DNA of 64,000 bases from Pogona vitticeps (taxonomy: Eukaryota; Chordata; Lepidosauria; Squamata; Agamidae). Within the stretch, counting starts at the first letter, position 1, and the number at the start of each line of letters is the position of its first letter. This document shows, piece by piece, positions 23,428 to 35,001 of this stretch. Where the stretch lies: contig NC_135785.1 of assembly GCF_051106095.1 (NCBI RefSeq), positions 180,474,045 to 180,538,044 of the forward strand, written 5' to 3'. The notes beneath the pieces were generated by a model. It saw only the letters and a list, made by a program, of their open reading frames with translations. It had not been told where the DNA came from and ran no database searches. The position numbers and the translations under genes are program-made.

Positions 23428-23677
23428 CAGTGGACCCTTGACTTACAGACAGCTTGACTTACAGACTTTTTGAGTTACAGACTTCTCTGGCCGCAAAATT
23501 TAGGTTTGACTTGCAGCCTGAGAATTGACTTACAGACCAAAAAAAACCCAAAACGGCCTGTTACGGGATTAATCGGTTTTCAATGCATTGTAGGTCAATG
23601 GAGACTTGACCTACAGACTTTTTGACCTGCAGCCACTGTTCCAATACGGATTAATTCTGTAAGTCAAGGGTCCACTG
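23428..23677. mobile_element. Tigger-like (Tc1/mariner superfamily) MITE
   Basis: A 250-bp element with inverted ends: CAGTGGACCCTTGACTTACA on the left and the inverse of CAGTGGACCCTTGACTTAC on the right. TA flanks lie at 23426-23427 and 23678-23679, as expected for Tc1/mariner insertion. The element repeats the phrase CTTACAGAC several times internally. It has no coding capacity. Confidence 0.85.
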
Positions 23678-23689
23678 TATTTGTCTCTG

Positions 23690-24112
23690 TGCCTAAGAAC
23701 AACATAGCATACACATGCAGCAAGTGCAGACTGGAAGCATTGTTGGAAGAAAAAAAATGAAAGAACTGGAGCAGTGAGTGACAACAATTAAGGCTGTAAG
23801 AGAAGACAAAGAGACAGAACTCTTGACCATCTTCCACCAAGGGAGGCAAGTAGAGATAGAAGAACAGCAAGACAAAGCAGAGGAGGAGAATTCTGAGGAG
23901 ATAACAAACTTAGTGGAGGAAGCACTATGGAAAAGAGACAGTACAGCAATGGAACCAGTTACCTCAGGAGAAGATTAGCACTCCAGTGCTGGAGACATTC
24001 AACAGAAACCATTTGTCAGATATATTTTGATCTGGATTCCTGAAGTGAGCATGGGGTTTGACTTGATGGCCTTATAGGCACCTTCCAACTTCATTATTCT
24101 ATGATTCTATAT
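23690..24112 (+). mobile_element. CR1 LINE remains (possible ORF1 piece plus 3' end)
   Basis: The 3' part (about 23976-24112) is a clear CR1 end. It contains GGAGACATTCAACAGAAACC, GGGGTTTGACTTGATGGCC and TTCCAACTTCATTATTCTATG, and closes with the octamer-type ATTCTATGATTCTAT. Upstream, 23700-23975 encodes CSKCRLEALLEE and a charged, coiled-coil-like segment (EDKETELLTIF, EIEEQQDKAEEENSEEI). That resembles the zinc-finger and coil region of CR1 ORF1. If both belong to one copy, the reverse transcriptase region between them is missing. The 3' end is confident and the ORF1 assignment is tentative. Confidence 0.6.
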
Positions 24113-24351
24113 GATGCTGGCTCGAATCCTGATCTTCCATATCTCCAGTTTTGCCAGCCATCTTGGCAAAATCATGACAAATTCTCTTGGTGTGTGTGTG
24201 TCACCTGAGCTGTTATATAAAACACAGTTCTTCAGACAAAGGCAAAAAGAGCCATAGCATACACCCCTGTCAAAATTCTGCCAATTGGCATAGAAGTTGC
24301 TGTTAAACATTTTTATTCCTCGAGTGGATTGGATAGATAATTTCAGTGCAT

Positions 24352-24682
24352 AGGTAAAGGTAAAGGTTCCCCTTGACATTTAATCCAGTCAGGTCCAACT
24401 CTAGGGTGTGGAACTCATCCTTGTTTCCAAGCTGTAGAGCCAGCGTTTGTCTGAAGACCGTTTCCGTGGTCACGTGGCCAGCGCAACTAGACATGGAACA
24501 CCGTTACCTTCCCACCAAGGTGGTACCTATTTATCTACTCGCATTTTTACATGCTTTCAAACTCTGGGACAAGTGAGGGGAGCTCACTCCGTCACGTGGA
24601 TTTGATCTTATGACTGCTGGTCTTCTGACCTCGCAGCACAGAGGCTTCTGCGGTTTAATCCGCAGTGCCACCACGTCCCCAT
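24352..24682 (-). mobile_element. Sauria-type SINE
   Basis: The same family and orientation as 9275-9613, with tRNA-derived head at the right and BovB-like tail plus (AAAGGT)n at the left. The perfect 14-bp target duplication TAATTTCAGTGCAT lies at 24338-24351 and 24683-24696. The body is somewhat more diverged than the other copies. Confidence 0.9.
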
Positions 24683-24696
24683 TAATTTCAGTGCAT

Positions 24697-25849
24697 GGGG
24701 GAGACTAAATTTAGACCGATGGAATCCATCAGGAAGTCCACTCCTTCATGTGTTTCTTCCATTATTTGACTTGAAGTTTATTGCCAGTTCTGGGGGAGGG
24801 AAGTCATTATCCCAATAACCATAGAGTCAACATGCCTTGCACCCTCCTTTAGTGGAGAATTGCTATTCCTATTTTCATTGTCTCAGACTGCTTTAATTGC
24901 TGTCTCATTGAGATACTGATTGTAATTCGTTTGTACAGTTCAGTAAATGCTACATGCCATGTTTCCATTTAGCTTGCGTGAGAGTACTATTGTGTCTGTC
25001 TGCAGCACCCAAACACAATAAACAGGTGAATAACTTTGCCAAAGGGCTTCTTTATAGGAAGCACACACAACACAGATTTGCTTAGTTCATTCTTGCAGAT
25101 GAGAATGAAAAATGGCAAATGTTTCTGTGTGGTGAGTGGGTTTCTGAGAGTTTTTGTGCATTTCCCTCATTTTAGCACTTTTTTGGGCAATGCGTCTGTG
25201 GAATATTACTTTTCTAATAGAAAAGAGTTTTTTTTCTTTTGCAAAGAAACATCCACACACCCACAATCATTGTATTTAATGCTGTTGTTGCTGTTAAAAA
25301 TGTGCTGGTCTTTTTGGTCTTGGGCAGACTGAAAACCTTGCAGCAGCTGATCGTTTTTCAGTGCAGTGTCTCAGCATCTTAAGATGCTGTTTTTAATTGA
25401 GAATGAGAAAATCTGGGATTATAAATTGCATCCATATACATAACAGACTGTGTGGTGTTTGCTTTTTTTGGGAGGGTGGAATCACTCAACCACTGCAACC
25501 CTTTAAAAATTTCAGTTTATACTGGTCCAGTTCAAATACAGCTGGATTAAAAGGCACACATAGCAGTACATGAAAGCTTGTGACAAATAAACCAAGGGAC
25601 TCCTCTAAGGGAGGAATTGCCCCTGTTGGCTGGCTGGGGGGGTTGCAAAACAGAACACAGAGTGAATCTTACTAACTCATCCATACAGTTTATTACATTC
25701 AAAATTAGGAGAGACATCAAAACACATAGAGTTAATGTGTAAAGAGTTTCGCACCAAAAATTAAGTGGTGACTCTTTTTTATGCTTCTAAATTAAATTTT
25801 CCAAAGTACAAACTGAATGTCAACAGGAATGTATAGTATATACACAACA
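24697..25849. other. No gene seen
   Basis: Unique, AT-rich sequence. Short frames only, and no repeat family was recognised. Confidence 0.4.
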
Positions 25850-25857
25850 GTATGTAA

Positions 25858-26684
25858 TAGAGATGAGGACGAATATAAAAATAGATCAGCTTTTTCAGCA
25901 AAAATAGCCGATTCATTAAATATTCATCCCTTCATATTTGTGGGTTCCAGAGACCTGCACGAATACGAAGGGATGAATATTGACCAGTTTTTATTCGTCC
26001 TTTGTATTTAAAATAACAACAACCATTCTGTCTACCGGCCGCTGATCAGCTGATTGGCAGCAGAAAGGCAGCCACCACCCCCACAGCCACCGACCCCCCA
26101 CAGCCTACCCCTCACCCCCTTCTTTTCCCTACCTTAGCCCTCCCCCACCCCACACCTCCTTCCTATTTTAAAAAAACCAAAGAACACCATTCTGCCTACC
26201 AGGCTGTCCTTTGCAAAGATGGTAGCTGCAGCTTCCCTACCCTAAATGAAGCTGCAGCCACCATCTCTGTAAAGAGCAGCCAGTCTCCCTTTTTACATGC
26301 ATGGCTGGGAGGCCAGAAGGAGACCTTGGCAGCTGCGATTAAGGTAAGGGGGTGTTGGTGGGGGTGGGGGAGGGCTAAGGTAGGGAAAGGAAGGGGTGGG
26401 GCTAGGCTGTAGGGCCTGGTGGCTGCAGGGTGGTGGCGGCTGCCTTTCTGCCACTGATCAGTTGATCGGCGGCTGGTAGGCAGAATGGTGTTGTTGTTTT
26501 TTAATAGGAAGGGGGGTCAGTGGGGCTGTTGAGGTGGCAGGGGATGGCAGGTTATTTAAAAAAATAACCCCCGCACAAATCAACGAATATATTCATTATT
26601 CATTGCTTCGTGGGGGCAACTTCATGCTTTGTGAGTCATCAACTTTTGATGACTCACAAAGTTGGAAAACTCGTCAAAATGTAA
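25858..26684. mobile_element. Foldback hAT-like non-autonomous element
   Basis: It is flanked by a perfect 8-bp duplication GTATGTAA (25850-25857 and 26685-26692), the size made by hAT elements. It starts TAGAGATGAGGACGAAT and its right end ACTCGTCAAAATGTAA is a degenerate inverse. The interior is a long imperfect inverted repeat: 26020-26155 (GCCGCTGATCAGCTGATTGG, CCTACCTTAGCCCTCCCCCA) pairs with 26360-26500 (GGGGGAGGGCTAAGGTAGGG, CACTGATCAGTTGATCGGC). A perfect 16-bp hairpin with a 3-nt loop lies at 26627-26661. It carries no transposase. Confidence 0.75.
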
Positions 26685-26692
26685 GTATGTAA

Positions 26693-27835
26693 CTACGAGG
26701 GAATTTTTTTCTCTTCAGGAAATGTCTTTATCTATCATAGTGCTTCTGTCTGACCTGATCCAGTAACACACCATTCCAGATTCCCTCTCATGCCCCATTG
26801 GCTCTTCATACAGAAAGATCTACTTACCCAAATGGCATGTTGTATCACACTCTGCCCCAGCATATACACCACCCATAAGATTGGTAGTACTGTAAGTGGA
26901 TCTAAAAGTTTTACACATCTAGGTTCTATTTTAAAGAGTCATATGCTGGTGGGATGGGAGTAAAGGCAGTGACTACCCATGTGCCCTCAAAATCTAATTT
27001 CTCCTAAAAGGTATAGGACAGGACGCTCTGACCTATATGACCTTTACTGAGATACAAAGTGACTCACATGGCTTCCTGACACCTCTAGTTTATTCTATGC
27101 ACGTAATGTTCCAATGACATGTGCCTATTTCATTCCAAGTAGGGCCAATTTCTAACCTCCACAAATATAAGCACTGAATGCATATATTCAGTGTGACTCC
27201 ATTACATATATTTGCACCTTGAAAGAAGTTTGACTTCTTTTAATTTGCTGTGACAATTTCACTTCATTTAATTTGCTTTGAAAACTCTGACTAAGATCAC
27301 AGGAAACATTTAGTTTCCACCAGTGAGGCACTGGACATGACACACAGTTAATTCACCACAAGCTACATCAACACATTTCATAAGTTGGAACTGATGCAAT
27401 GGCAAATCACAATTCATGAATACAAAGCAGGAAATTATGAATTCATGAATGCAAGACAGTATGTGATGAATAATTAAATAAACATCTATGTGAATATGGA
27501 AACTGAGAGTTCACAAATGGAAGGGGGTCTTCAACTTTGCATAGAAATCACACTGAACACTCATGTATACTTTAGATGTCTTTAATACTTTTTGTGAATT
27601 TATTTCAGTTTTCAAACCTATGTCATACCCTGTTCCAGTAACACTTTTTTCACCTTCTCACCCTCCTCAACCCGGTACTGAAACACAGCACTGTTAAAGG
27701 AGCCAATCTTCTTGCTAACCATGAGAGAAGGAACATCCTGAAATATAATTTCACTGGAGATGTGAAATTTGCCTAGATATGGGATAATTTGAAAGCATAT
27801 ACAAATGAACTTGGCCTAGCACATGGTTTTTCACA
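26693..27835. other. No gene seen
   Basis: AT-rich unique sequence. Only short overlapping frames. Confidence 0.4.
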
Positions 27836-28222
27836 GCTATGCTTGGTGGAGACATGGGAGAGGCCTTTCTCTGTTGCTGCTCTCAGACTGTGGAACTCCC
27901 TCCCACAGGAAACTAGGCTAGCCGCAGCTTTGCTGTCCTTCCATAAACAAAGACATATCTCTTCAGGCAAGCTTTCCCTCAGTGACTGGTGGCCTGAGAG
28001 AGTTGTTGTTGTTGTTTTAGAAGTGGATTGTTGTGTCTTGCTGTTTTTAAATGTGATTTTAGTTTTGATTTTATCTACAGTTTTAATACTTGTTTAATTC
28101 CTTTTAAAATAATTGTATACTTAACTGTTTTAAATTTTAAATATTGTCTTTTAATGATGTAAGCCACTTTGGGTCCTTTTAAGAAAAAAGGCAGGGGAAA
28201 AAATTAAATAAAGAAAAGATTG
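27836..28222 (+). mobile_element. L2 LINE 3' end
   Basis: The frame encodes FSVAALRLWNSLPQETRLAA, the conserved C-terminal L2 phrase, followed by the segment that in intact copies reads as a phenylalanine-rich tail. The 3' untranslated end is GATGTAAGCCACTTTGGGTCC, then AAAAAAGGCAGGGG and AAATAAAG. The middle tail (GGATTGTTGTGTCTTGCTG) matches the L2 tails at 43.1 kb and, inverted, at 45.4 kb. Confidence 0.88.
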
Positions 28223-28680
28223 TGAAGAGGTGAGAAGCTGGAAAATCATTGTGAGTGAGCAATGGCTATGCTGGCTGAGAAGTTCTGAAAGATACAACCC
28301 AAAAATCATAAGCTTATCCATTTTGGGGGGGGGGGATGAGGTTACTGAAGTAGCACATGAATTAAAGTAGTTCCTGGAATCTTAAGTCAAATCACCCTGT
28401 CCCTAAAAAATTATAACAATTCTTCTGGACCTCAGGGGAAAGGTAGGGGAACTTTTTGAATTCAGTTTGGGATGACTAAGACATAGAAATGTCATGCAGG
28501 GTATCTTAGAAGCTGCAAAATCACTGCAAGTAACGCAAGTCAGTTCAATGTAGTATTGAGGAAGAAAAGACTCAGAACTATACTGCAAAGAAGGGAATAC
28601 GAAGAAAAGGATATAGGCATCTTCTTGGATGCTACTCGGTTCCCAAGACCAGGTGCGCAGTAGCAATGAAAAAATCTTCA
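28223..28680. other. No gene seen
   Basis: A G-run lies at 28325-28334. The 134-codon minus frame covering 28403-28807 has no domain and partly overlaps the L1-like scrap. Confidence 0.4.
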
Positions 28681-28830
28681 ATGCCTCACTTCCTACAGCT
28701 TCTAAAAAAAAGGAATGCAATAAAATTAATGACAACAGAAATAGCTCCAGACTTGGATGGGTTTTCTGCTGAATGATATAAAACATTTGGTAAGGAACAA
28801 GTTCCAATAATAGGTAGACCCAATAAAAGG
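28681..28830 (+). mobile_element. L1-type LINE fragment
   Basis: The plus frame around 28705-28800 reads NAIKLMTTEIAPDLDGFSAE, then a stop, then YKTFGKEQVPI. This matches the L1 reverse transcriptase entry motif (AIK..K.PG.DGF.AEFYK.F). No flanking L1 sequence is convincing, so only a small relic is claimed. Confidence 0.5.
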
Positions 28831-30340
28831 TAGGTTATTTATGATTACAGGAATCACTAAGACAGATCAGTCCCTCCAACAATATATGAGTTTTCAATTT
28901 CTTCAGACTCCCTCAGTTGCAATAATTGCATAATCCTCTCTTTTAAAAAATACAAATGCAGAGTCTCATTCTCAACAGCCTTAGCTGCATGCTTGAGGAT
29001 GATTAACTGTGGCAATTCATCTAGCACAGATGGGTTTTGGACCCTCAAGACAGGGAGTGGATCCTTTACACCAAGGGTAGGCAAAGTATGGTCCTCCAAG
29101 TGGTGTCAGACCACAGCTCCCATCATATTCCCCATTTGCTGTCTCGGGACTGAGGGGAGCTGCTGACCATCAATAGGAGTATTCAGGAGTTACTTTCCTG
29201 GATACAGAATCCACACTTCAAGGGGAAGGCCTAGCTTCTCCCCTCATTAGCTGTACATGGAAAGCAATGTACCTGGAGCAGAGATGTTCTTACCCATGTG
29301 TAGGCTCTATAGGCAAGCAACTCCCCAGTGTTCATGGGATCATGCTCATGTCTAAAGCTTAAACAAGCAGCAAAGGTGTCTTCTCTGCAACCACATCACT
29401 CTCCTCATGTGGAAAGTAACAAGAGAGAGGTGGAGGACCTAGGTGCTCCCCTTGAAGTGTAAAGAATGTAGCTGTGGAGGTCATGCTGGATTACTCCCTT
29501 GGAGTACCACACTTTGCCCATCCCTTCTTTACAGCTCTGGCTGACAGAAAAGCAGAGAGCAGAGACATGTCTCCTTTATGTATAAAACTTGCTTTGGACA
29601 CAATGAAAATGTGTAAGAGCTTGGACTGCTTTTGTGGTAGTTGGCTTCAATTACATTTGCATATTACCAATAAAAATCAAATCCATGTCTTGTAGTTTGC
29701 TACAACATGAAGGAGGAAGGGCAACCAAAGTTAGTCATCGTTAGAGCTTTTATGGTAGCGTTATGCTTATTTGGGTAGCTTAAGAGGCAGGAAGCTAATG
29801 CTTCCCATCTGTAAAACAAAAATAAGGTTTTTAATTCCAAGTTTACCTTTCCAGAAAAAAAATGGAGAGTTGCCTGAAGTCCTGGGCTTAACATCCGCTA
29901 ATAAAAAAAATATGAGATGGTAAACTCTTAAACTGGGAAAATTAGAATCACTGTCCTTAAGAGAAATTTGCATTTTTATTATCTACTTTCGGTTTAACCT
30001 TCGATCCCCACATAAAGAAAAAGATTAGTGAAGATAGTATCTATGTTATAAAAGAGTTCTGTTTTGCAGAAGTGTAGTTCTTCTACAATGTAAATAAGTC
30101 GAGGAACATTCACTATGACTGCTTTAGACTGTGCCATAAACTCATTTTTAAAGATCTCCATCTGCTCAGTTTTGTGAAACATTCACTGAGTATTAACTTG
30201 GCTTAATTCTTACATCCTCTTTCATGTGTTTAGGAATTCAGAAACAGCTAGTCAGTTCTAAGGCCCAATCTAAGATGGGGTTTACTACACTGGAATTTAC
30301 ACTGGTATAACCATCTAGTATCCTGTACTGTTTGTGAAGC
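28831..30340. other. No gene seen; small hAT-like scrap
   Basis: About 29073-29140 (GGTAGGCAAAGTATGGTCCT and CCACAGCTCCCATCATATTC) resembles part of a decayed hAT MITE. Otherwise unique sequence. Confidence 0.4.
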
Positions 30341-30344
30341 TATC

Positions 30345-30480
30345 CAATGCTGAATAGCTCAGTTAGGTATCTGGCTGCAGAACCAGAGGTTGGGAATTGG
30401 ATTCCCCACTTGGTCCTCTTGAGAGGGACTGGACTTGATGATCCAGAGGGCTTCTTTGTAGTTCTTGGCACTCCTGTTTC
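30345..30480 (+). mobile_element. tRNA-derived SINE with CR1-like tail
   Basis: The head GAATAGCTCAGTTAGGTATC (A box) and GGGAATTGGATTCCCC (B-box region) is tRNA-like. The following GGACTGGACTTGATGATCCA and GAGGGCTTCTTTGTAGTTCT resemble a CR1-type 3' end. The element at 52365-52500 has the same head and tail on the other strand. Confidence 0.7.
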
Positions 30481-32181
30481 TAGTGGGACATGAGGGGCAG
30501 GTAGGGCCCTATCCCATCTCACTTGTATCTTGAGTAGGTGACAAGAGGGTTGGCTTAGAACACCCTTCAAGTCAGTGCTGGGAGTCAGGCTTGTGTTGCC
30601 CTGTTTTGGAGACAGCTTGGTTAACGGTACTGTGAATTAGCAAATAAAGATGTGATTTTCTTCCAAGTTTCTATCTTGAGTCTTCGTTCCAGAAGTGCAG
30701 GGGCAAACACACAAAAGAATTAATTACTGCCATTCTTGTGAGTGGGTCTTTATTTACCACCACCCCCGCCTAAAATGCTTTGCATAATAACAGTTTGTCT
30801 GTGAATCTCTTTTTCTCTCTGGTTAATTGAATAATATCAGGCCTGATCTCAACAGTATATGGTCACTAGGAAAACCAGTTTGCCAATGGTTGAAGACTGC
30901 AGGTCTTTTCAGAAGGAAGTGGGGTCTGCCATCAAAGTCCCAGGACTTTGGCCTTGCAAATCCTGGTTTGGTGACAGCACAGTTCAAACATATGGGTGCT
31001 CTGGCAAAAAGGACAACTCCTATTTTTTCATAGTATGCATTTCGGATAATTGAAATAACTTCTCTCCAGGCAACCAATAGCATAAAGCTATAAGTAGTGA
31101 ATACATTTGTTGAATAAGGTCTACTGCGGCAGCGTGCACACACTGCCACACTATGTGTATCAGATGATTTTGTGTGCCCATCTAGACATCCATGGATTGG
31201 TTATTTTGCAGACTTTATAAGAGGGCTGTTGTGTTCCAGTCTTTGCCTGAGGACCCGAGCTGCCACCTTAGCTTTGCGTCTACTGAGATTTTGCTTTAGG
31301 AAAAAATCTGGGAAGTCTGGCCGGTCTTCCTTAGGTCTATTTAACACTTCTCAGGGCTTCTGCAAAATAACAATCTGCCACATTGGATCTAGCCCCCAGT
31401 ATGAATGATGCATCCGTGTCTGTCAGCAATAACCAGACTAAAAGCTTCCTTGGTATTTGAAGAGCCACAATGTGTCCATAAGAGCATGGTTGGATGGGTA
31501 TGTGAGACACCTGGGTTGAAGCAAGAAATTATTAGAAGTGATTCTATCAGCAAGCAGGCATGCCAAACAGCATGGTTTAACATTTCTTTTCAAGTCAATG
31601 AATGGCTTGCTCATCAGCTCATTTGAGAACTGGTTGTTGCTGGAAAAAGCCGCCTCATGTAGAGAGTCAGCCTGTTACTTAGCATTGGCTTGTCAACGGC
31701 TAGATTTAATTGAAGGTGAATGGCACACGCTTCACCAAGCTGCAATGGGTTGATGTGTGTAGAACTCTACATGAGCTCCAATTCTCCCCACAGCTGCCAG
31801 GAACCAAAATAGTTGTGGGCTAAAACACTGGGAAGATGACAATATTTGACCCTCTATCATGGTCCCCTCCTCTCCAAAACAAAGCATGGTGCCATTTCTT
31901 CTTGGCCACAGAGAGAGTTGTCTTTTGGGAAACTGTGCACTGGCTTAGTGCTTTGAGGACAGAACTCTACTGTTATCAGAAGACAACTTCAATATACTTT
32001 TATCAAAGACAGATGTTTCTTTTTAGCGTCTGGACCAGCTTGGGTGTTTTCATCACCTGGAGCAAATTAGGTCTCTGCGGTGTGCCTGGCTGCTCTTTTT
32101 GCACTCAGGGAACTGAACTAATTTCTCCCCCTCACATTCCTTTATTGTCATGATTCTAAGCAATGATATAATGGCACCTAT
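30481..32181. other. No gene seen
   Basis: Unique sequence. AATAAAG at about 30642 and a following T-rich stretch were noted but are not enough to call an element. Confidence 0.4.
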
Positions 32182-32192
32182 AGATTCCTCAA

Positions 32193-32411
32193 GTTGGTTG
32201 GAGAGCTCAGTGCAGAGCCAGAGGCTGGGTGTTCAATTCCACACTGTGCCTTCTGTAAATACAACCAGTATGTGTGTCCTTGGGCAAGCTGCACCAGGGT
32301 ACCGCTAGAAGAAGGGAAGGGTAAACCACTTCTGAGTACTCTCAACCTGTAAAAACCTGAAAGGGGTCACTGTAAGTCAGAATTGACCTGATGGCACATT
32401 TTAAAAAAAAC
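32193..32411 (+). mobile_element. tRNA-derived SINE with RTE-like tail
   Basis: It is flanked by the perfect 11-bp duplication AGATTCCTCAA (32182-32192 and 32412-32422). The head carries GAGAGCTCAGTGCAGAGCC and the B-box-like GTGTTCAATTCC. The middle GGTAAACCACTTCTGAGTA and the tail GGTCACTGTAAGTCAGAATT, GACCTGATGGCACA match the SINE at 6310-6546. The tail is also similar to the ends of the RTE-like LINE copies at 18318 and 58200. Confidence 0.88.
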
Positions 32412-32422
32412 AGATTCCTCAA

Positions 32423-34999
32423 TGTTTATTTCCCCAAAATATACAAGTACTTTTTATTGTTGCTCTCTTCTTGTGTGCTGATATTAAATTAGGTTCTTTT
32501 CTAACCACCCCATGAAGTGGCATTGTTTGTTTTCTTTTAAATGCAGTTTCATTCCTTGTTTCACCCCTGTCATTGACAGTCAAAGAAGAAAATGTTCTGT
32601 CACATCATGGAGTATTGTGGCTGGCATGGCCACAGAAACTGTCATTTTAAAGAGAAAAACGACAACAGAAAATAACAGTTGGTGGTACCCCTGCGACATT
32701 AAAATCCCAAGAGAATGAGGCAAGGATTTGGGTGGCAAAAGAGAGGACCTTTAAATGTCAGACAAAACCTGTCCTCTAAAACATTAAATGAGAGAAGAGA
32801 CACCCATTCGCCACAACGGCAGCTCAATTGGCTCATGCCCTTCCTTTTCATATAAGATGCTGTTGTCACAGAGGTAATGCTAGAGCAGGAATTTGTTCCA
32901 CTGATAATTCGGGGAGTGAGGAGGAGGTAGGCATGGACTTTGGTCTTAGTCACAGAAAAGCAGAAAAGCGACCTCTTATTTGGGAATTCTTGGTCTTGTC
33001 TTGCTGGAGCCCCTGGGCTTGCTTACTTCACTCACATTTAAGTTCTGAGCTTTAATTTAGAAATACACCTCCTCCTGTAAAGCAGAGGTAGGGTTACCTT
33101 GGCTAGAATGAGAGCCAGTATTCAATTTGCCCAGAGCCCCAGGACCCCCCCCCCCCTACTCCATGCACATACAAAAAGCTGCCACAGACCTGTGGAATGG
33201 CTTCCAAGCAGTTTACCAGTATTCTGAAGCTATTTCATTGTCATGTCAATCTCTTTTAATATGTTTGGATTATTATTTATTTCACTTCCGTGCCACATGT
33301 CTTCCAGTGAAGGGCCCCAAAGGGTATAACATTGCTTAGGGTGTTTAAAGTTATGGTTCCTGAGCTTAATTGCCTTAACTGTGTGAGGAATAAGTACATG
33401 AGAATTAAGTACTTCCTGGCTTCCATCCAAGTTGGTGGAGTGATCAGAAACCAGGATGTAAATACCTCTGAAGTGTGGAGTGAATACATCCTTATTAAAT
33501 TATGGCACTTAACGATACAAAAATACAGCATTAAACAAGAATAAATGCTATAAACATTTGTCTCTGGAAAAGTTAAAACAAGGGGAGATAAATCTGAAAT
33601 AGCCACAGGTAGGCCAAGAAAGCAACTACACTGGTGCTGATTTTCATTGGGAAATGACATTGTTGATTTTCTGTGGCTTAAAAAAACTTTATGGAGTCTT
33701 CTGGCCTATGGGTCACATGATGTTCACCCCTATAGGGTTATGTATGTGTGCATGCTGCCAGCCCCCTCACCAGTAGAACTGGGATTCCCTATTAATAACT
33801 CCATGGGCTCCAGCTCAGCTTTTTGATTCAGAGAGAGGTTACACTGAAAATGAATTGATAGCTAGATTCGGGTTTATGAAATTGGGTTGAAGTCACATAG
33901 TAGTCACATGGTATTTGGGCCGGTGTGTGCATCCTCTTGGGAAAACTAAATCCGTTTTTACGCTATGTTGCATATTGGTTGAGGGGAGACATGAACTTTT
34001 TAAAGAATCATTGCAATTGAGTCTTTGTCCTGTGTCTGCCTGCCACACTCCACAAAGCCCAGCACCTTTTAGACTTGCAAGGGAGGGACAGACTCCCTCC
34101 CACTGGCTGCCGATGAAAACAAACAGGCAGAGATGAGATGGTGGTGAAGGTTGAAACATGCTTGTGAGGACACAAGAGGGGAAAAAAAGTCAGCCAGAAA
34201 ACTCAGCCATCACTCAGTAACTCAATCAATAAAAGCCATGCAGGGTGGGTGGGGGGAATAAATTGATCCCTCTACACATGATCCTTTGAGCCTTCCTAGT
34301 ACAAATGTTTGACACAGAGAAGTCTTTACTTTGTGAGAAGGAGAGGGAAGGAAAAGCAGTTTCCGACTTGAAGCCCATGTGGAATGGGAAAAATCCAGCT
34401 GCAGCCCCACTTGTTTTCATTCTCTTGGCCAGAGAAGGGAAGGCAATGATGGGGCTCCTTCCTCAGGACACCTTGCACCTCCTTGTCAGAATAAGCAGCA
34501 GCTGCCGTGCAGTGGGGACCATTTCTTGCACCTCTGTCTCTCATAGCAGCAGGAGCAACCACAGCCTTCTCCTTTCCCTCCCCTTCTCCATCTTCTTCTT
34601 TTTACTTTGTGCCAACACTTTCTCTTTTCCCCTCCTCATCTTCCTTCAAGGGAAGGCTTCAAAGGAAGGGAGGTTTGTGATTCCCCCTCACACTGGCTGC
34701 TGGCTTGCAAAGGAAGGAGACATGTACACACACAGATGTGCACAGGGATGGGTGGAGAATGACAGAATTTACACAGACAGAGGTATTCACATATGCCAAA
34801 GCAATTCAAAACTCGATTTCGCATGCAAGTTAAAGTAAACAATTCTCACACAGAAAAGTATTTTCCCTCATTGCCACTCAAAGTAACATGATTCCCTGTT
34901 GAAAAAAAATCCACATTTCCCTGTGCATCATATAATCATCTTTTAAAAAAATGATTTAAAACATGCTGAACTCGATTTAAGTATGGTTCTTTTTCCTAG
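32423..34999. other. No gene seen; homopolymer runs
   Basis: A C-run lies at about 33146-33157. The 177-codon plus frame 34305-34838 is leucine/phenylalanine-rich from a pyrimidine tract and has no domain. No repeat family was recognised. Confidence 0.4.
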
Positions 35000-35001
35000 T
35001 A

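Noticed and set aside
34305-34838. 177-codon plus-strand open frame
   Set aside because: The composition reflects a pyrimidine-rich tract. No domain, splice context or homologue was recognised, and it overlaps comparable frames on the other strand.
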